A stretch of 64,000 nucleotides of DNA. Source: Alviniconcha marisindica. Taxonomy: Eukaryota > Mollusca > Gastropoda > Provannidae. Positions 56,014 to 64,000 of this stretch are shown here, piece by piece; the first letter of the stretch is position 1, and each line of letters begins with the position of its first letter. The stretch covers positions 302,501 to 366,500 of the forward strand of contig JABMCL010000374.1 in NCBI GenBank assembly GCA_018857735.1, given 5' to 3'. The notes below the pieces were generated by a model. It was not told where the DNA came from. It saw only the letters and a list, made by a program, of their open reading frames with translations, and ran no database searches. The position numbers were made by a program, and so were the translations under genes.

Positions 56014-58308
56014 ACTGTAGCAGAAACTGGGTACTGATATTAATTAGGTTAAAGCAACATTGAACTCAAACTTAAAACCAAATCCTTCATTTCAAGTTTT
56101 TACTACGTTGATCTCTTCCTGTCTTTGTTAACGTTGTCTATTTTTACCTGTTGGAAGAAACTTGTTTTCAGAAGATGTTAAAATAAGCAAAGCAGCTTCC
56201 TGGTCACTCTGTCTTTAATCATGTTCAGGACATATCGATCATGGAGCATACTGGTACTGTATAATTTTGTTGTGTCTTAAGTCAAGATGGAAATGATTCA
56301 TGAGATCTGACTGATTTGTTTCAGTAAAAAAAGTATGCAAGTTATCTTTAGGACTTGAGTCATGCAGGCATTTACTCGAGTATTTACTCAAGGTCAAAAG
56401 TGATTCCAGAATAATCTATGACTTTACAGAAGCATTGTGTGTATGAAACTAGTTGTGTTATTCAAACTTCCAATGTCAGATCAAAAGTTTATTTGGAGAT
56501 ATTATTGACAGTCAAGTAGTTGTTGACCGTTGGGTTATGGGTATTGTTTAACTGAGGCTTGAGCGAGGAATCTGCAGAAAAGTCATCTGCTGGTGCTTTT
56601 GTTTTTGTCAGGTTGCTTTTCTTGAGGTATTGTGCAGTGCATACCTGTCAACCCATACAGTTTACGGGTATGAAATACAGTTTTGAGTCATTATTTTGAG
56701 GGGATATGGCCCTATTGGAAAATGGATACAGGAAAATATCATTTTCATGAGATTTTGTTGTTGTTTTAAACTGGCAAAAAGACTGAAAAACTGTTGAATG
56801 AGCAGCCGACACATGCCGCTGCCAAATGCACACTGACTGAACTAGTGCAGTAGGCTAAGAAATCTCATCGGAAGTGAGATTTGAAGTTGTGCATGCATAT
56901 TTAGCACAACATTGCTTCTTCCTTCCACTGCCGCACGTGCCAGTTGGAATTCAAAACGCTTCTGTCACCAGGCGAAAAAACAAAGACCCCAGCCTGCATA
57001 AGGGAAACACAGGTTCACAAACTCTGTACTTATACTAGTACTAAGGTTTACTGCCAAAAGAGGTTGACTACTATGGTGGTGTGTTAAAAGAAAATGTATA
57101 CCTTATGCATTTTTTTTTTATTGTAGATAGGTGAAGCCGAGGTGATTAAAGTTGAGAGAAGGGGAGCTACTGCTGTTCATTACGCCCTTGGGGAGTTAAC
57201 TCCAGGGTCAGAGGTCAACATAAAAGTTGACTGGGAACGACGCTTTGACCACATGCAGCAGCACACAGGTATGAGGGCAGTTCACAGCTGGTAAGAATTT
57301 TATAGCGCTTGCATCTTTTTTGCCCAACTTTGCTGTAACTTGTGTAAGACTCTTCTTTTTTTCTTTTTTTAAATCTTTTTTAAAAATATATTGTAAACAT
57401 GGACTTCATTTATAAATCCTTTAAGGTATTTGGAAATGGAAAAAAAGATGAAAAAAATAGTATTTTTTTGTAGTGATTTTTTGTTGTTGTTTTTATCAGA
57501 TTGTGACAAGGGAAAATTTTTTTAATTTTTTTGAAAAAATGGGGGAAAGAAGCTATTTTCTAATGGGCAGAGAAAAAAACCCAATTTTTGTTTTTTTTCC
57601 AAACCAAAAGTTTCTTTAAGTTTTAAACAAGAATGTAGCATTTAAAAAGTGGTAGGTGTGTTTCAAGAGCAGCATCTTCATAAAAGCAGAAGTTTCAGAG
57701 ATATCAAAACCCACATTTCATGTGTAAAAATTCATTTTTTGCTCTACGCTATTTACCAAAACGTTTCATTCCTAGGGCTTAAAGCATAGAATGTACTGTC
57801 GACCCTTTAAACAATGGTGATGGCTGTGTTTCAGGGCAGCATCTAATAACAGCAGTAGCAGATAGCCTGTTTGGATTCAAAACAACCTCATGGTAAGTGT
57901 CACTCACACACAGACTGCTGATTTCTGATTCACACCTTCATGATTTTATGTGAAGGGTGGAATGCTGAAACACCTGTGCTTGGAAAACTTGTATTTACTA
58001 CAAAGCAGTTATTGCACATACACTCACACTCATAGTTCAGGAGCTGTGTGAGAGTCGAGGTGGCCGTCCTGGGCTGTCCATCCTAACGAGCCTTATGGTT
58101 TCCGTGGACGTAAAGCTATATTGAACCATGCTCGCATTGGTCTCAGCTTGTCCTAATATGTCACTGACATCGGAGACATTAAGCATCACTTCATCATCAT
58201 CATCATAAACACACTACACACACACACACACACCACCACCCCCACCACACAACATTCCTCACCCCCATTCACACTACACAACACACATACACACACCACA
58301 CACACACA

Positions 58309-58339
<31 letters not shown>

Positions 58340-58629
58340 CACAAACACACCCCACACCACACACAACACACCCACACACACACACACACACCACACCACA
58401 CCACACACACACAAACACCCACACCCAAACCAAACCCCCAACCACCCCACACACCACACACACACACACACACACACCACCCCCACACACACAAACACCA
58501 CACCACAACACACCATCCTCCACAACACCCCACACACACACACATCACAACCACACACACCCAACTCCAATCCACACCACACACACACACATCCCAACAC
58601 AAAAACACCACCACACACACACACACACA

Positions 58630-58684
<55 letters not shown>

Positions 58685-60332
58685 GAGATCAGCAGTTTTA
58701 CAGATGATATTCTATCCGTAATGAAATCATTGAATAGCTAGAATTAGCAGGATAAAAGCATTTTAGTCAGCTGATTCCATAATTATGATCATTACTTATG
58801 ACCGTTTTTGTTGTTGTTTGTATTTTGTTGCACAAAGAAATGAGATGCAGCAGGTGTTGTTGATGGGACTAGGTGTTGTTGAAGTTTACATTTAAGTCTT
58901 GACACTTTGACTGATGAAAGCTGCCCCTTTTTAGTCACGATACTTATGTCGCATAAATGTTTTTATGCGGGATGAAAAGAACATAAACATGTTTTTTTTC
59001 TGAAGTTGTTCAGCTGCAATCATTTCACAGGAATCTCGGTGAGATCGTCTCAACGGTAGAGCTGGACACTCCAGCTGTTTCTCAGCAGCAGCAGGAAGAA
59101 ATTGAGCAGGTGGTCAACGAGAAGATCCGTCAGCAGGTTCCAGTGACACCTAGACTCTACCCTGACAAGCATGACCCGCAGCTACAGCAGGTACCGCCAG
59201 CGTCAGCGTTGGGCTGGATGGGTATGGGGGTTGTGGCGGGATTGGTGCAAGGTGGATGAGTCCTGGATTTCTGGATGATGAATATGTTGGTTGTGTTCAC
59301 TCCGTTTCCAGGACTTGTTTTCTACTAGATGTGTTTCATAGACATGTGTTCACTCGGTTTCATGGAGTGGGGTCATGCTTCATTTTCATGGACTGGTATT
59401 CATGCTGTGTTTTATGGACTTGTGTTCATGCTGTGTTTTGTAGACTTGTGTTCATGCTGTGTTTCATGGACTTCTGTTACACCATGTTTTCTGGACTTAG
59501 TGTTCATGTTGTTTCATGGACTTGTGTTCATACCATGTTTTCTAGACTTGGTGTGCATGTTGTTTCATGGACTTGTGTTCACACCATGTTTTCTAGACTT
59601 GGTGTTCATGTTGTTTCATGGACTTGTGTTCACACCATGTTTTGTGGACTTGTGTTCACACCATGTTTCATGGACCTGTGTTCATGCTGTGTTTCATGGA
59701 CCTGTGTTCATGCCATGTTTTATGGACTTGTGTTCACACCATGTTTCATGGACCTGTGTTCATGCTGTGTTTCATGGACTTGTGTTCACACCATGTTTCA
59801 TGGACCTGTGTTCATGCTGTGTTTTATGGACTTGTGTTCACACCATGTTTCATGGACCTGTGTTCATGCTGTGTTTCATGGACTTGTGTTCACACCATGT
59901 TTCATGGACCTGTGTTCATGCTGTGTTTCATGGACTTGTGTTCACACCATGTTTCATGGACCTGTGTTCATGCTGTGTTTTATGGACTTGTGTTCACACC
60001 ATGTTTCATGGACCTGTGTTCATGCTGTGTTTCATGGACTTGTGTTCACACCATGTTTCATGGACCTGTGTTCATGCTTTGTTTTATGGACTTGTAGTGT
60101 GGACAAGGAAACTGGAAGCTGTGCACAAACACATTCTCTTTTCTTCTCCTTTCTCAGGCATTATTGCATCTTTGTGTCATCTTTCTTTTTAACACAAAAT
60201 TGGTTTGTGATGCAGTTTCGGGCTCGAGGTTTACCAGACGACCATGAAGGGCCTGTCCGTGTGTTGGACATTGAGGGTGTCGATGCCACCCTCTGCTGTG
60301 GTACTCACGTCTCCAACCTCTCACATCTACAG
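50878..60332 (+). CDS. AARSD1: AARSD1, alanyl-tRNA editing protein, exons 1-7 (gene-level entry, 3' part missing)
   Basis: Seven exons (50878-50916, 53355-53483, 55235-55252, 57127-57268, 57835-57892, 59031-59190, 60216-60332) splice in phase to 221 codons. The protein starts MALACQRNSYLRE and reads LFPEGGGQ-PDDRGY across exons 2-3. It continues RRFDHMQQHTGQHLITAVAD, with the H-x3-H pair that in AlaX/AlaRS editing domains binds zinc, and later GVDATLCCGTHVSNLSHLQ, with the C-x3-H second half of the site. AARSD1 is a free-standing cytosolic editing factor that hydrolyses Ser-tRNA(Ala), guarding against serine-for-alanine errors. The family protein is about 400 residues; the C-terminal half is not visible before 64,000. 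The start has a strong context (G at -3 and +4) and lies next to the shared promoter. Confidence 0.93.
50917..52160. other. AARSD1 intron 1, first part
   Basis: Contains a SINE (about 51,100-51,566), CA repeats (51,200-51,266 and 51,668-51,702) and otherwise unrecognised sequence. Confidence 0.55.
51100..51566 (-). mobile_element. tRNA-derived SINE, family 1, copy B (interrupted)
   Basis: On the minus strand, GTCGGCGTGGCTGAGTGGTA near 51,566 is a tRNA-like start with an A box, followed by a TTTCGATCCC B-box-like stretch. The body (gtggtctgtggacactgtct, ttgggactttgtctatcac, gctctcatcgctgcccatct) matches the copy at 18,725-19,088. About 51,160-51,375 is an insertion holding a (CA)n repeat. Confidence 0.8.
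52161..52580. mobile_element. MITE-like DNA element, copy B (about 420 bp)
   Basis: Same family as 47,793-48,217. Left end CACACCTGCCAACCCAT, right end (reverse complement) CATAGCTGTCAACCCC. Flanked by AATATC on both sides (6-bp target duplication). A CA microsatellite follows directly. Confidence 0.85.
52583..52690. repeat. (CA)n microsatellite
   Basis: Interrupted CA repeat starting inside the target-site copy at the end of the MITE. Confidence 0.95.
52691..53354. other. AARSD1 intron 1, last part
   Basis: AT-rich. A small 3-copy repeat of tacatcaccttacacaaaat lies at 53,135-53,205. No exon was recognised. Confidence 0.5.
53355..53483 (+). CDS. AARSD1: AARSD1 exon 2
   Basis: Acceptor tttctcattcag|CTGATC, donor GGCCAG|gtatga, phase 0 to 0, 43 codons. 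It encodes LISKVVSCEAAQITVTQ, then VQCHEIVLEDTVLFPEGGGQ, including the conserved PEGGGQ motif. The intron turns into a long (TC)n tract within about eight bases of the donor. Confidence 0.95.
53491..53822. repeat. (TC)n compound microsatellite beside a splice donor
   Basis: About 330 bp of TC repeats with tctg and ctcct interruptions, starting eight bases after the AARSD1 exon 2 donor. Confidence 0.98.
53823..54259. other. AARSD1 intron 2, unique part
   Basis: No feature recognised apart from a short (TA)n near 53,970. Confidence 0.5.
54260..54440 (-). mobile_element. SINE family 2, copy B (headless)
   Basis: Matches the body of 38,430-38,755 (catgaaactgttgccgtctc, agtttacagtgtcactt, acagaatgaccaggatcttt) but has no tRNA-like head. 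Confidence 0.7.
54620..55140. repeat. Minisatellite, 47-bp unit, about 11 copies
   Basis: Unit: gtagcgtttgtgggcacttt then gaatgatttgaacagactggagtaaat. It ends about 95 bases before the AARSD1 microexon. Confidence 0.96.
55235..55252 (+). CDS. AARSD1: AARSD1 exon 3, 18-nt microexon
   Basis: Acceptor ttgtgtgtttgcag|CCCGAC, donor GGATAT|gtgagt, phase 0 to 0. It encodes PDDRGY, which completes the conserved GGGQPDDRG sequence of the editing domain. The match to the expected residues and both splice sites make it convincing despite its size. Confidence 0.9.
55253..56639. other. AARSD1 intron 3 with dispersed repeats
   Basis: About 55,425-55,700 is a relative of 38,860-39,240. About 55,725-55,795 carries the ggtctctgtggacgt SINE-like tail. 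55,825-55,855 has catcaacgccctgagcgctc, also seen at 43,680. A (CA)n repeat lies at 55,955-56,010. The remainder is unrecognised. Confidence 0.6.
56640..57075. mobile_element. MITE-like DNA element, copy C (about 436 bp)
   Basis: Third copy of the family, with left end CATACCTGTCAACCCAT and a diverged right end (AGAGGTTGACTACTATG). The target duplication is unclear (GCAGTG versus GTGGTG). It ends about 50 bases before AARSD1 exon 4. Confidence 0.8.
57127..57268 (+). CDS. AARSD1: AARSD1 exon 4
   Basis: Acceptor ttttattgtag|ATAGGT, donor CACACAG|gtatga; phase 0 in, phase 1 out. It encodes IGEAEVIKVERRGATAVHY, then VDWERRFDHMQQHT, with the first zinc-ligand pair. The upstream intron ends with a MITE copy that finishes about 50 bases before this exon. 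Confidence 0.95.
57269..57834. other. AARSD1 intron 4
   Basis: T/A-rich intron with homopolymer runs; nothing else recognised. Confidence 0.6.
57835..57892 (+). CDS. AARSD1: AARSD1 exon 5
   Basis: Acceptor ctgtgtttcag|GGCAGC, donor CCTCATG|gtaagt; phase 1 in, phase 2 out. It encodes GQHLITAVADSLFGFKTTS, with the last codon (W) completed by exon 6. Confidence 0.95.
58030..58208. mobile_element. Dispersed SINE-like repeat, copy B
   Basis: Close match to 37,950-38,135 (gtcgaggtggccgtcctggg, ccttatggtttccgtggacg, tgaaccatgct). It ends in a (cat)n stretch and runs into a CA repeat. Confidence 0.75.
58211..58681. repeat. Degenerate (CA)n/(CCA)n tract
   Basis: About 470 bp of CA-rich sequence with ccacc and aaccc interruptions, in AARSD1 intron 5. 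The irregular interruptions differ from the other, purer CA repeats and could reflect base-calling error. Confidence 0.9.
58682..59030. other. AARSD1 intron 5, remaining part
   Basis: Nothing recognised. Confidence 0.5.
59031..59190 (+). CDS. AARSD1: AARSD1 exon 6
   Basis: Acceptor atcatttcacag|GAATCT, donor CAGCAG|gtaccg; phase 2 in, phase 0 out. It encodes WNLGEIVSTVELDTP, a short QQQQEEIEQ helix-like part, VNEKIRQQVPVTPRLYP and DPQLQQ. Confidence 0.95.
59330..60098. repeat. Minisatellite, 26-bp unit in 52-bp dimers, about 29 monomers
   Basis: Monomer variants: catgctgtgtttcatggact and caccatgtttcatggacctg, each followed by a tgtgtt-type link. The two alternate to make a 52-bp higher-order unit after about 59,640; the early copies are irregular. 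Fills most of AARSD1 intron 6. The long plus-strand frames (up to 447 codons) that run through into exon 7 are not coding in that phase. Confidence 0.95.
60216..60332 (+). CDS. AARSD1: AARSD1 exon 7 (last exon seen)
   Basis: Acceptor tttgtgatgcag|TTTCGG, donor CTACAG|gtaatg, phase 0 to 0. It encodes FRARGLPDDHEGPVRVLDIE and GVDATLCCGTHVSNLSHLQ with the CGTHV zinc-site motif. Further exons are expected downstream, but none was recognised before the window end. Confidence 0.95.
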
Positions 60333-61470
60333 GTAATGAAATCAAGCAGGACTTATCAGGGTAGTGGACTATCATTGGTGGGAGCTGCCACAAGTATTAT
60401 TTTTGTTGCTACAAAAGTTTTGTGTTTGTCTCAACAAAACGCATGTTTTATCGCAACAAAAATATGCTTGTCACTACAAAACTTGTGTCGCAGCAAAATT
60501 ATGTTTGTCATGACAAACATGTGTTTGTATGTGTACCTGTCCCATTGTGTGCCTGTCCCATCCTTGTTGGAATCAGACACAACAGGAGTGGGCCACTAGG
60601 ATTGGGACACAGTTGGATGGCTCCTTTTACTTTTAGTTACCCAAGGCGTTATGTCCAGATGGAGCTCTAAAGTCCCCAAATGCCAAAACGTGACAAACGC
60701 ATGCCAAAAATAGAACAAAACGACCCTCACTTGAACTAGGGTAACTGGTGATTTTGTGTGGGTGTGTTTATGTGTTGCCATTTTGTGAAAGAAGGAAGGA
60801 AGATGACTGACAGTTAATTACCAGAGGGAGAGTGTGTGTGTGTGGTGGGGGGGTGGGGGGGGGGCATCATATCAGGCAAGCCTTGAAGCACAATGGGCAG
60901 GCTGAGTTGCTTTCATGAGCATTTATTTATCCGATCATTTCCTCTGCGCTGCTGAAAAGGAAAATGCAAAGTCCTGTTATTTACACATCAACTGAACCTG
61001 TGCAGAAGGGGAAAGACGAAACTGAGCTGCAGCAGTGAAAAATGCAAAACCGTATTATTTGATAAATTAATAATAATAAGATTATTTATAAGGCACGAAA
61101 GCATGTCCGTAGAGACTATTCTAAATGCATACAGGCACACAAACACACATACATGCACACAAACACACATACAGGCATCACACACATGAGCACACTGACG
61201 ATACAAAGCTTAATTTAAACGCAACTTAAAAACGGGCAGCAAACAAAAGACTTGAGACAGATGAAGACAGCAGCGCAGAATGGAAAATATATGATAGTTT
61301 TGGGAAAAGAAATGTTTTGAGGTTTGACTTGAAGGAGTCCAGAGAGGGTTTCTGTCGGAGAGGAAGGGGAAGGTCATTCCATGTTCATGGACTGAAAACA
61401 GAAAAGGCGCGGAACCAAGAGTGGAGAGTCTGGTGTCAGCAATCTGGAGGCTGAGAGTATCAGAAGCGGA
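60333..61470. other. Sequence downstream of AARSD1 exon 7
   Basis: About 60,400-60,520 has short repeated words (acaaaa, tgtttgtc). 60,845-60,865 is G-rich. About 61,060-61,470 resembles a dispersed element (aataataataagattattta, tttgaggtttgacttgaagg, gaaggtcattccatg). No AARSD1 exon 8 was recognised. Confidence 0.5.
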
Positions 61471-61472
61471 GC

Positions 61473-61953
61473 AGGGTGTATGGGTGGGTGTGTACAGTTA
61501 AAGACAGGGTGGGTGTGTACAGTTGACGACAGGGTGGGTGTGTACAGTTAAAGACAGGGTGGGTGTGTACAGCTGATGACAGGGTGGGTGTGTACAGTTG
61601 AAGACAGGGTGGGTGTGTACAGTTAAAGACAGGGTGGGTGTACAGTCAAAGACAGGGTGGGTGTGTACAGTTGAACAGGGTGGGTGTGTACAGTTAAAGA
61701 CAGGGTGGGTGTGTACAGTTGATGACAGGGTGGGTGTGTACAGTTAAAGACAGGGTGGGTGTGTAAAGTTAAAGACAGGGTGGGTGTGTACAGTTGACGA
61801 CAGGGTGGGTGTGTACAGTTAAAGACAGGGTGGGTGTGTACAGTTAAAGACAGGGTGGGTGTATACAATTAAAGACAGGGTGGGTGTGTACAGTTAAAGA
61901 CAGGGTGGGTGTGTACAATTAAAGACAGGGTGGGTGTGTACAGTTAAAGACAG
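61473..61953. repeat. Minisatellite, 25-bp unit, about 19 copies
   Basis: Unit: acagggtgggtgtgtacagt then taaag. Variants: tgacg, tgatg and tgaag. Confidence 0.96.
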
Positions 61954-61957
61954 ACAC

Positions 61958-62040
61958 AGAGATTTATTTAAACATCAGCTAACATCAGCTCCTGCAGGAG
62001 ATTTATTTAAACATCAGCTAACATCAGCTCCTGCAGGAGA
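61958..62040. repeat. 39-bp direct duplication
   Basis: Two copies of a unit starting gagatttatttaaacatcag, each with an internal catcagctaacatcagct. Confidence 0.92.
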
Positions 62041-62650
62041 GGAACATTCAAATGTGTTATCCGTGTTATTTCATGGGAAATAAACAAATAGACCTTGTTT
62101 TATTTCAACATTTAAGCAAGATAAATCCAGCTTTTTGTTTCTTAAGCCATTCTGGACGTTGCAGACGTTCAGCATTCAGCAGATTAGTGAGCAGTAGTGT
62201 ATTCTGCTGCTTTTAGAAAATAATGTGTGATTTACAGGGCGATGTTATTTGGAAGGGACATAACTCGCTATGTGAGCAAATCTATTCTCATAGTTGTTTC
62301 CCTTTGTACTGAAATTTCTCAATTTCTCTTGACCACATCAACTACTTGTGCTCAACAGTCTGCTCATTGCAGCTGCAGAAATAATTTGAAAATCAATGAA
62401 GAGATGAGGAAAACTGGCCCAACTAGAGTGGACAAAAAAATAATAAGTTTTAACTATTTTTTCTTTTTTTCCCCCCTTCTTTTTTCTTTTTCTCTCTCTT
62501 TTTTTTTGGGGGGGGGGTGTGTGGGCGGAACTTGAACTTCAAAATAAAGTCAAAACAACAACAAAATTTCTTTTGGACTTTGCAAACAAAAACAAAAAAT
62601 TGCATCAATTGAAGCTGAGTCAGTTGAGCTTGTGTGAAACTTTCATCCTC
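62041..62650. other. Unique AT-rich stretch
   Basis: T-rich tract and poly-G at about 62,458-62,520. No exon recognised. Confidence 0.5.
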
Positions 62651-62654
62651 GGGT

Positions 62655-63118
62655 ATGTAAGTAAGTAAGTAAATAAATTGGTGTTTTACGCCCAGTCCAC
62701 CAGTGCGTTCATCCTGGGGTAAGTAAGTAAGTAAATTGGTGTTTTACACCCAGTCAACCAGTGCGTTCATCCTGGGGTAAGTAAGTAAGTAAGTAAATTG
62801 GTGTTTTATGCCCAGTCAGCCAATGCATTCATCCTGGGGTAAGTAAGAAGTAAATTGGTGTTTTACGCCCAGTCAACCAGTGCGTTCATCCTGGGGTAAG
62901 TAAGTAAATTGGTGTTTTTCGCCCAGTCAACCAGTGCGTTCATCCTGGGGTAAGTAAGTAAATTGGTGTTTTATGCCCAGTCAACCAGTGCATTCATCCT
63001 GGGGTAAGTAAGTAAATTGGTGTTTTACGCCCAGTCAACCAGTGCATTCATCCTGGGGTTAGTAAGTAAATTGGTGTTTTTCGCCCAGTCAACCAGTGCA
63101 TTCATCCTGGGGTAACCC
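62655..63118. repeat. Tandem array of a SINE-tail-like 50-60-bp unit, about 8 copies
   Basis: The unit contains gtaagtaagtaaattggtgt, tttacgcccagtcaaccagt and gcgttcatcctgggg, with different numbers of gtaa. A single related copy occurs at 28,512-28,565. Confidence 0.9.
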
Positions 63119-63175
63119 TGCCCAGGTGACAGGATGTTAAAAATCAAAGAACTGACTCACGCGTCTGTAACTTAC

Positions 63176-63386
63176 GGGGTTTCACAGACGAAAGCGTATT
63201 TTGTTTCACAGTCAAAGTCGAACCAGGTGCCATTGGCAGCCTCCATGGCCACGCAGTCCTCTTTATAGCGCCAGTTGTTGGGGTCCCCGGCCATCCAGTT
63301 GGTGTACTCAGGTTGTGAGCGGCTGCCCGTCCACTGGTACTCCCCCTCCACAATGAAGTCCTCTAGACCCATCCACACGTTAGTCG
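63176..63386 (-). CDS. C-type lectin domain exon (C-terminal half of a CRD)
   Basis: Acceptor ttgactgtgtgcag|CGACTA, donor GAAACCCC|gtaagt. The frame reads TNVWMGLEDFIVEGEYQW, then YTNWMAGDPNNW, EDCVAME and FDFDCETKYAFVCE. This is the second half of a C-type lectin carbohydrate-recognition domain: W-x-G-L, the loop with a PNN motif, the EDC cysteine and the final C-E. At the sugar-selecting position it has GDPNN where EPN or QPD is usual, and FDFDC replaces the common WND-x-x-C, so calcium or sugar binding may be altered. Other exons of the gene are outside the window. It lies on the strand opposite to AARSD1. Confidence 0.8.
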
Positions 63387-63411
63387 CTGCACACAGTCAA
63401 CTCAGGAGCTT

Positions 63412-64000
63412 AAAGGAAACACTGAGCAAAGACTTTTCAATCAATCAATCAAAATGCTAGTTGTATGGTGCAAATCTATCACTGAGCAAAGACTTTTCAA
63501 TCAATCAATCAAAATGCTAGTTGTATGGTGCAAATCCATCACTAGCAAGCTGTCAAGTCAATCAATCTTAAAGGAAACACTGAGCAAAGACTTTTCAATC
63601 AATCAATCAAAATGCTAGTTGTATGGTGCAAATCTATCACTGAGCAAAGACTTTTCAATCAATCAATCAAAATGCTAGTTGTATGGTGCAAATCTATCAC
63701 TGAGCAAAGACTTTTCAATCAATCAATCAAAACATCAAACAACGAAAAGCTTTCATATACAAAATGTATTTATGGTCAAATTATACTGGCAAAGTTTTCA
63801 TCATAAAAAATGTATGATGTGAATCTATCACTGAGCAAAGACTTTTCAATCAATCAATCAAAATGCTAGTTGTATGGTGCAAATCTATCACTGAGCAAAG
63901 ACTTTTCAATCAATCAATCCAAATGCTGTTTGTATGGTGCAAATCCATATACATTCTAAGTGCCTCTTAAAGGAAACACTGAGCAAAGACTTCAATCAAT
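63412..64000. repeat. Minisatellite, 60-bp unit, about 8 copies, runs to the window end
   Basis: Unit: cactgagcaaagacttttca then atcaatcaatcaaaatgctag and ttgtatggtgcaaatctat. Interrupted near 63,545-63,580 and 63,735-63,820. A cttaaaggaaacactgagc variant recurs at 63,410, 63,568 and 63,967. It starts about 25 bases upstream of the lectin exon acceptor. Confidence 0.94.

Noticed and set aside
59256..60599. A 447-codon plus-strand frame
   Set aside because: It is the 26-bp minisatellite plus exon 7 of AARSD1 read in a different phase from the conserved protein.

Overview
The window is animal nuclear DNA: split genes with GT-AG introns, poly-Q and poly-N coding tracts, tRNA-derived SINEs, a non-LTR retrotransposon, MITE-like elements and a very heavy load of minisatellites and microsatellites. 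The repeat style and the genes suggest a lophotrochozoan, most likely a gastropod mollusc. That placement is an inference and was not tested by any search.

Layout. 1-1760: a decayed Jockey/CR1-type LINE on the minus strand. About 2-16 kb: no gene, but an almost continuous series of unrelated tandem arrays (units of 19, 50, 34, 30, 93, 35, 41, 35, 20, 38 and 29 bp) separated by short unique stretches and microsatellites. About 16-28 kb: AT-richer DNA with smaller arrays and one SINE. It lies downstream of, and may partly be the 3'UTR of, the next gene. 28,079-50,459 (minus strand): a nine-exon gene for an MBD5/MBD6-type protein, about 2,320 residues in this model. Its methyl-CpG-binding-like domain is split over exons 5 and 6, and all exon phases agree. 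50,478-50,877: a compact divergent promoter with NRF1-, ETS- and CRE-like sites. 50,878-60,332 (plus strand): the first seven coding exons of AARSD1, the alanyl-tRNA editing protein; its 3' end is not found in the window. 63,176-63,386 (minus strand): one C-type lectin domain exon, opposite in strand to AARSD1 and either nested in its next intron or part of a neighbouring gene.

What stands out. (1) In the MBD5/6-like gene, and to a lesser extent in AARSD1, a tandem repeat sits directly against many splice sites; in one case the splice acceptor itself is tandemly triplicated. (2) Several arrays can be traced to an interspersed element elsewhere in the window: a SINE head, a SINE-like tail and an internal piece of another element. 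(3) Three copies of a roughly 425-bp MITE share a CATA-starting terminal inverted repeat, and two of them have a 6-bp target duplication. (4) Most long open frames are by-products of repeat arrays and are not genes.

The two main genes are not in one pathway: one encodes a chromatin-associated protein and the other a translation quality-control enzyme. They appear to share a promoter region of housekeeping type.
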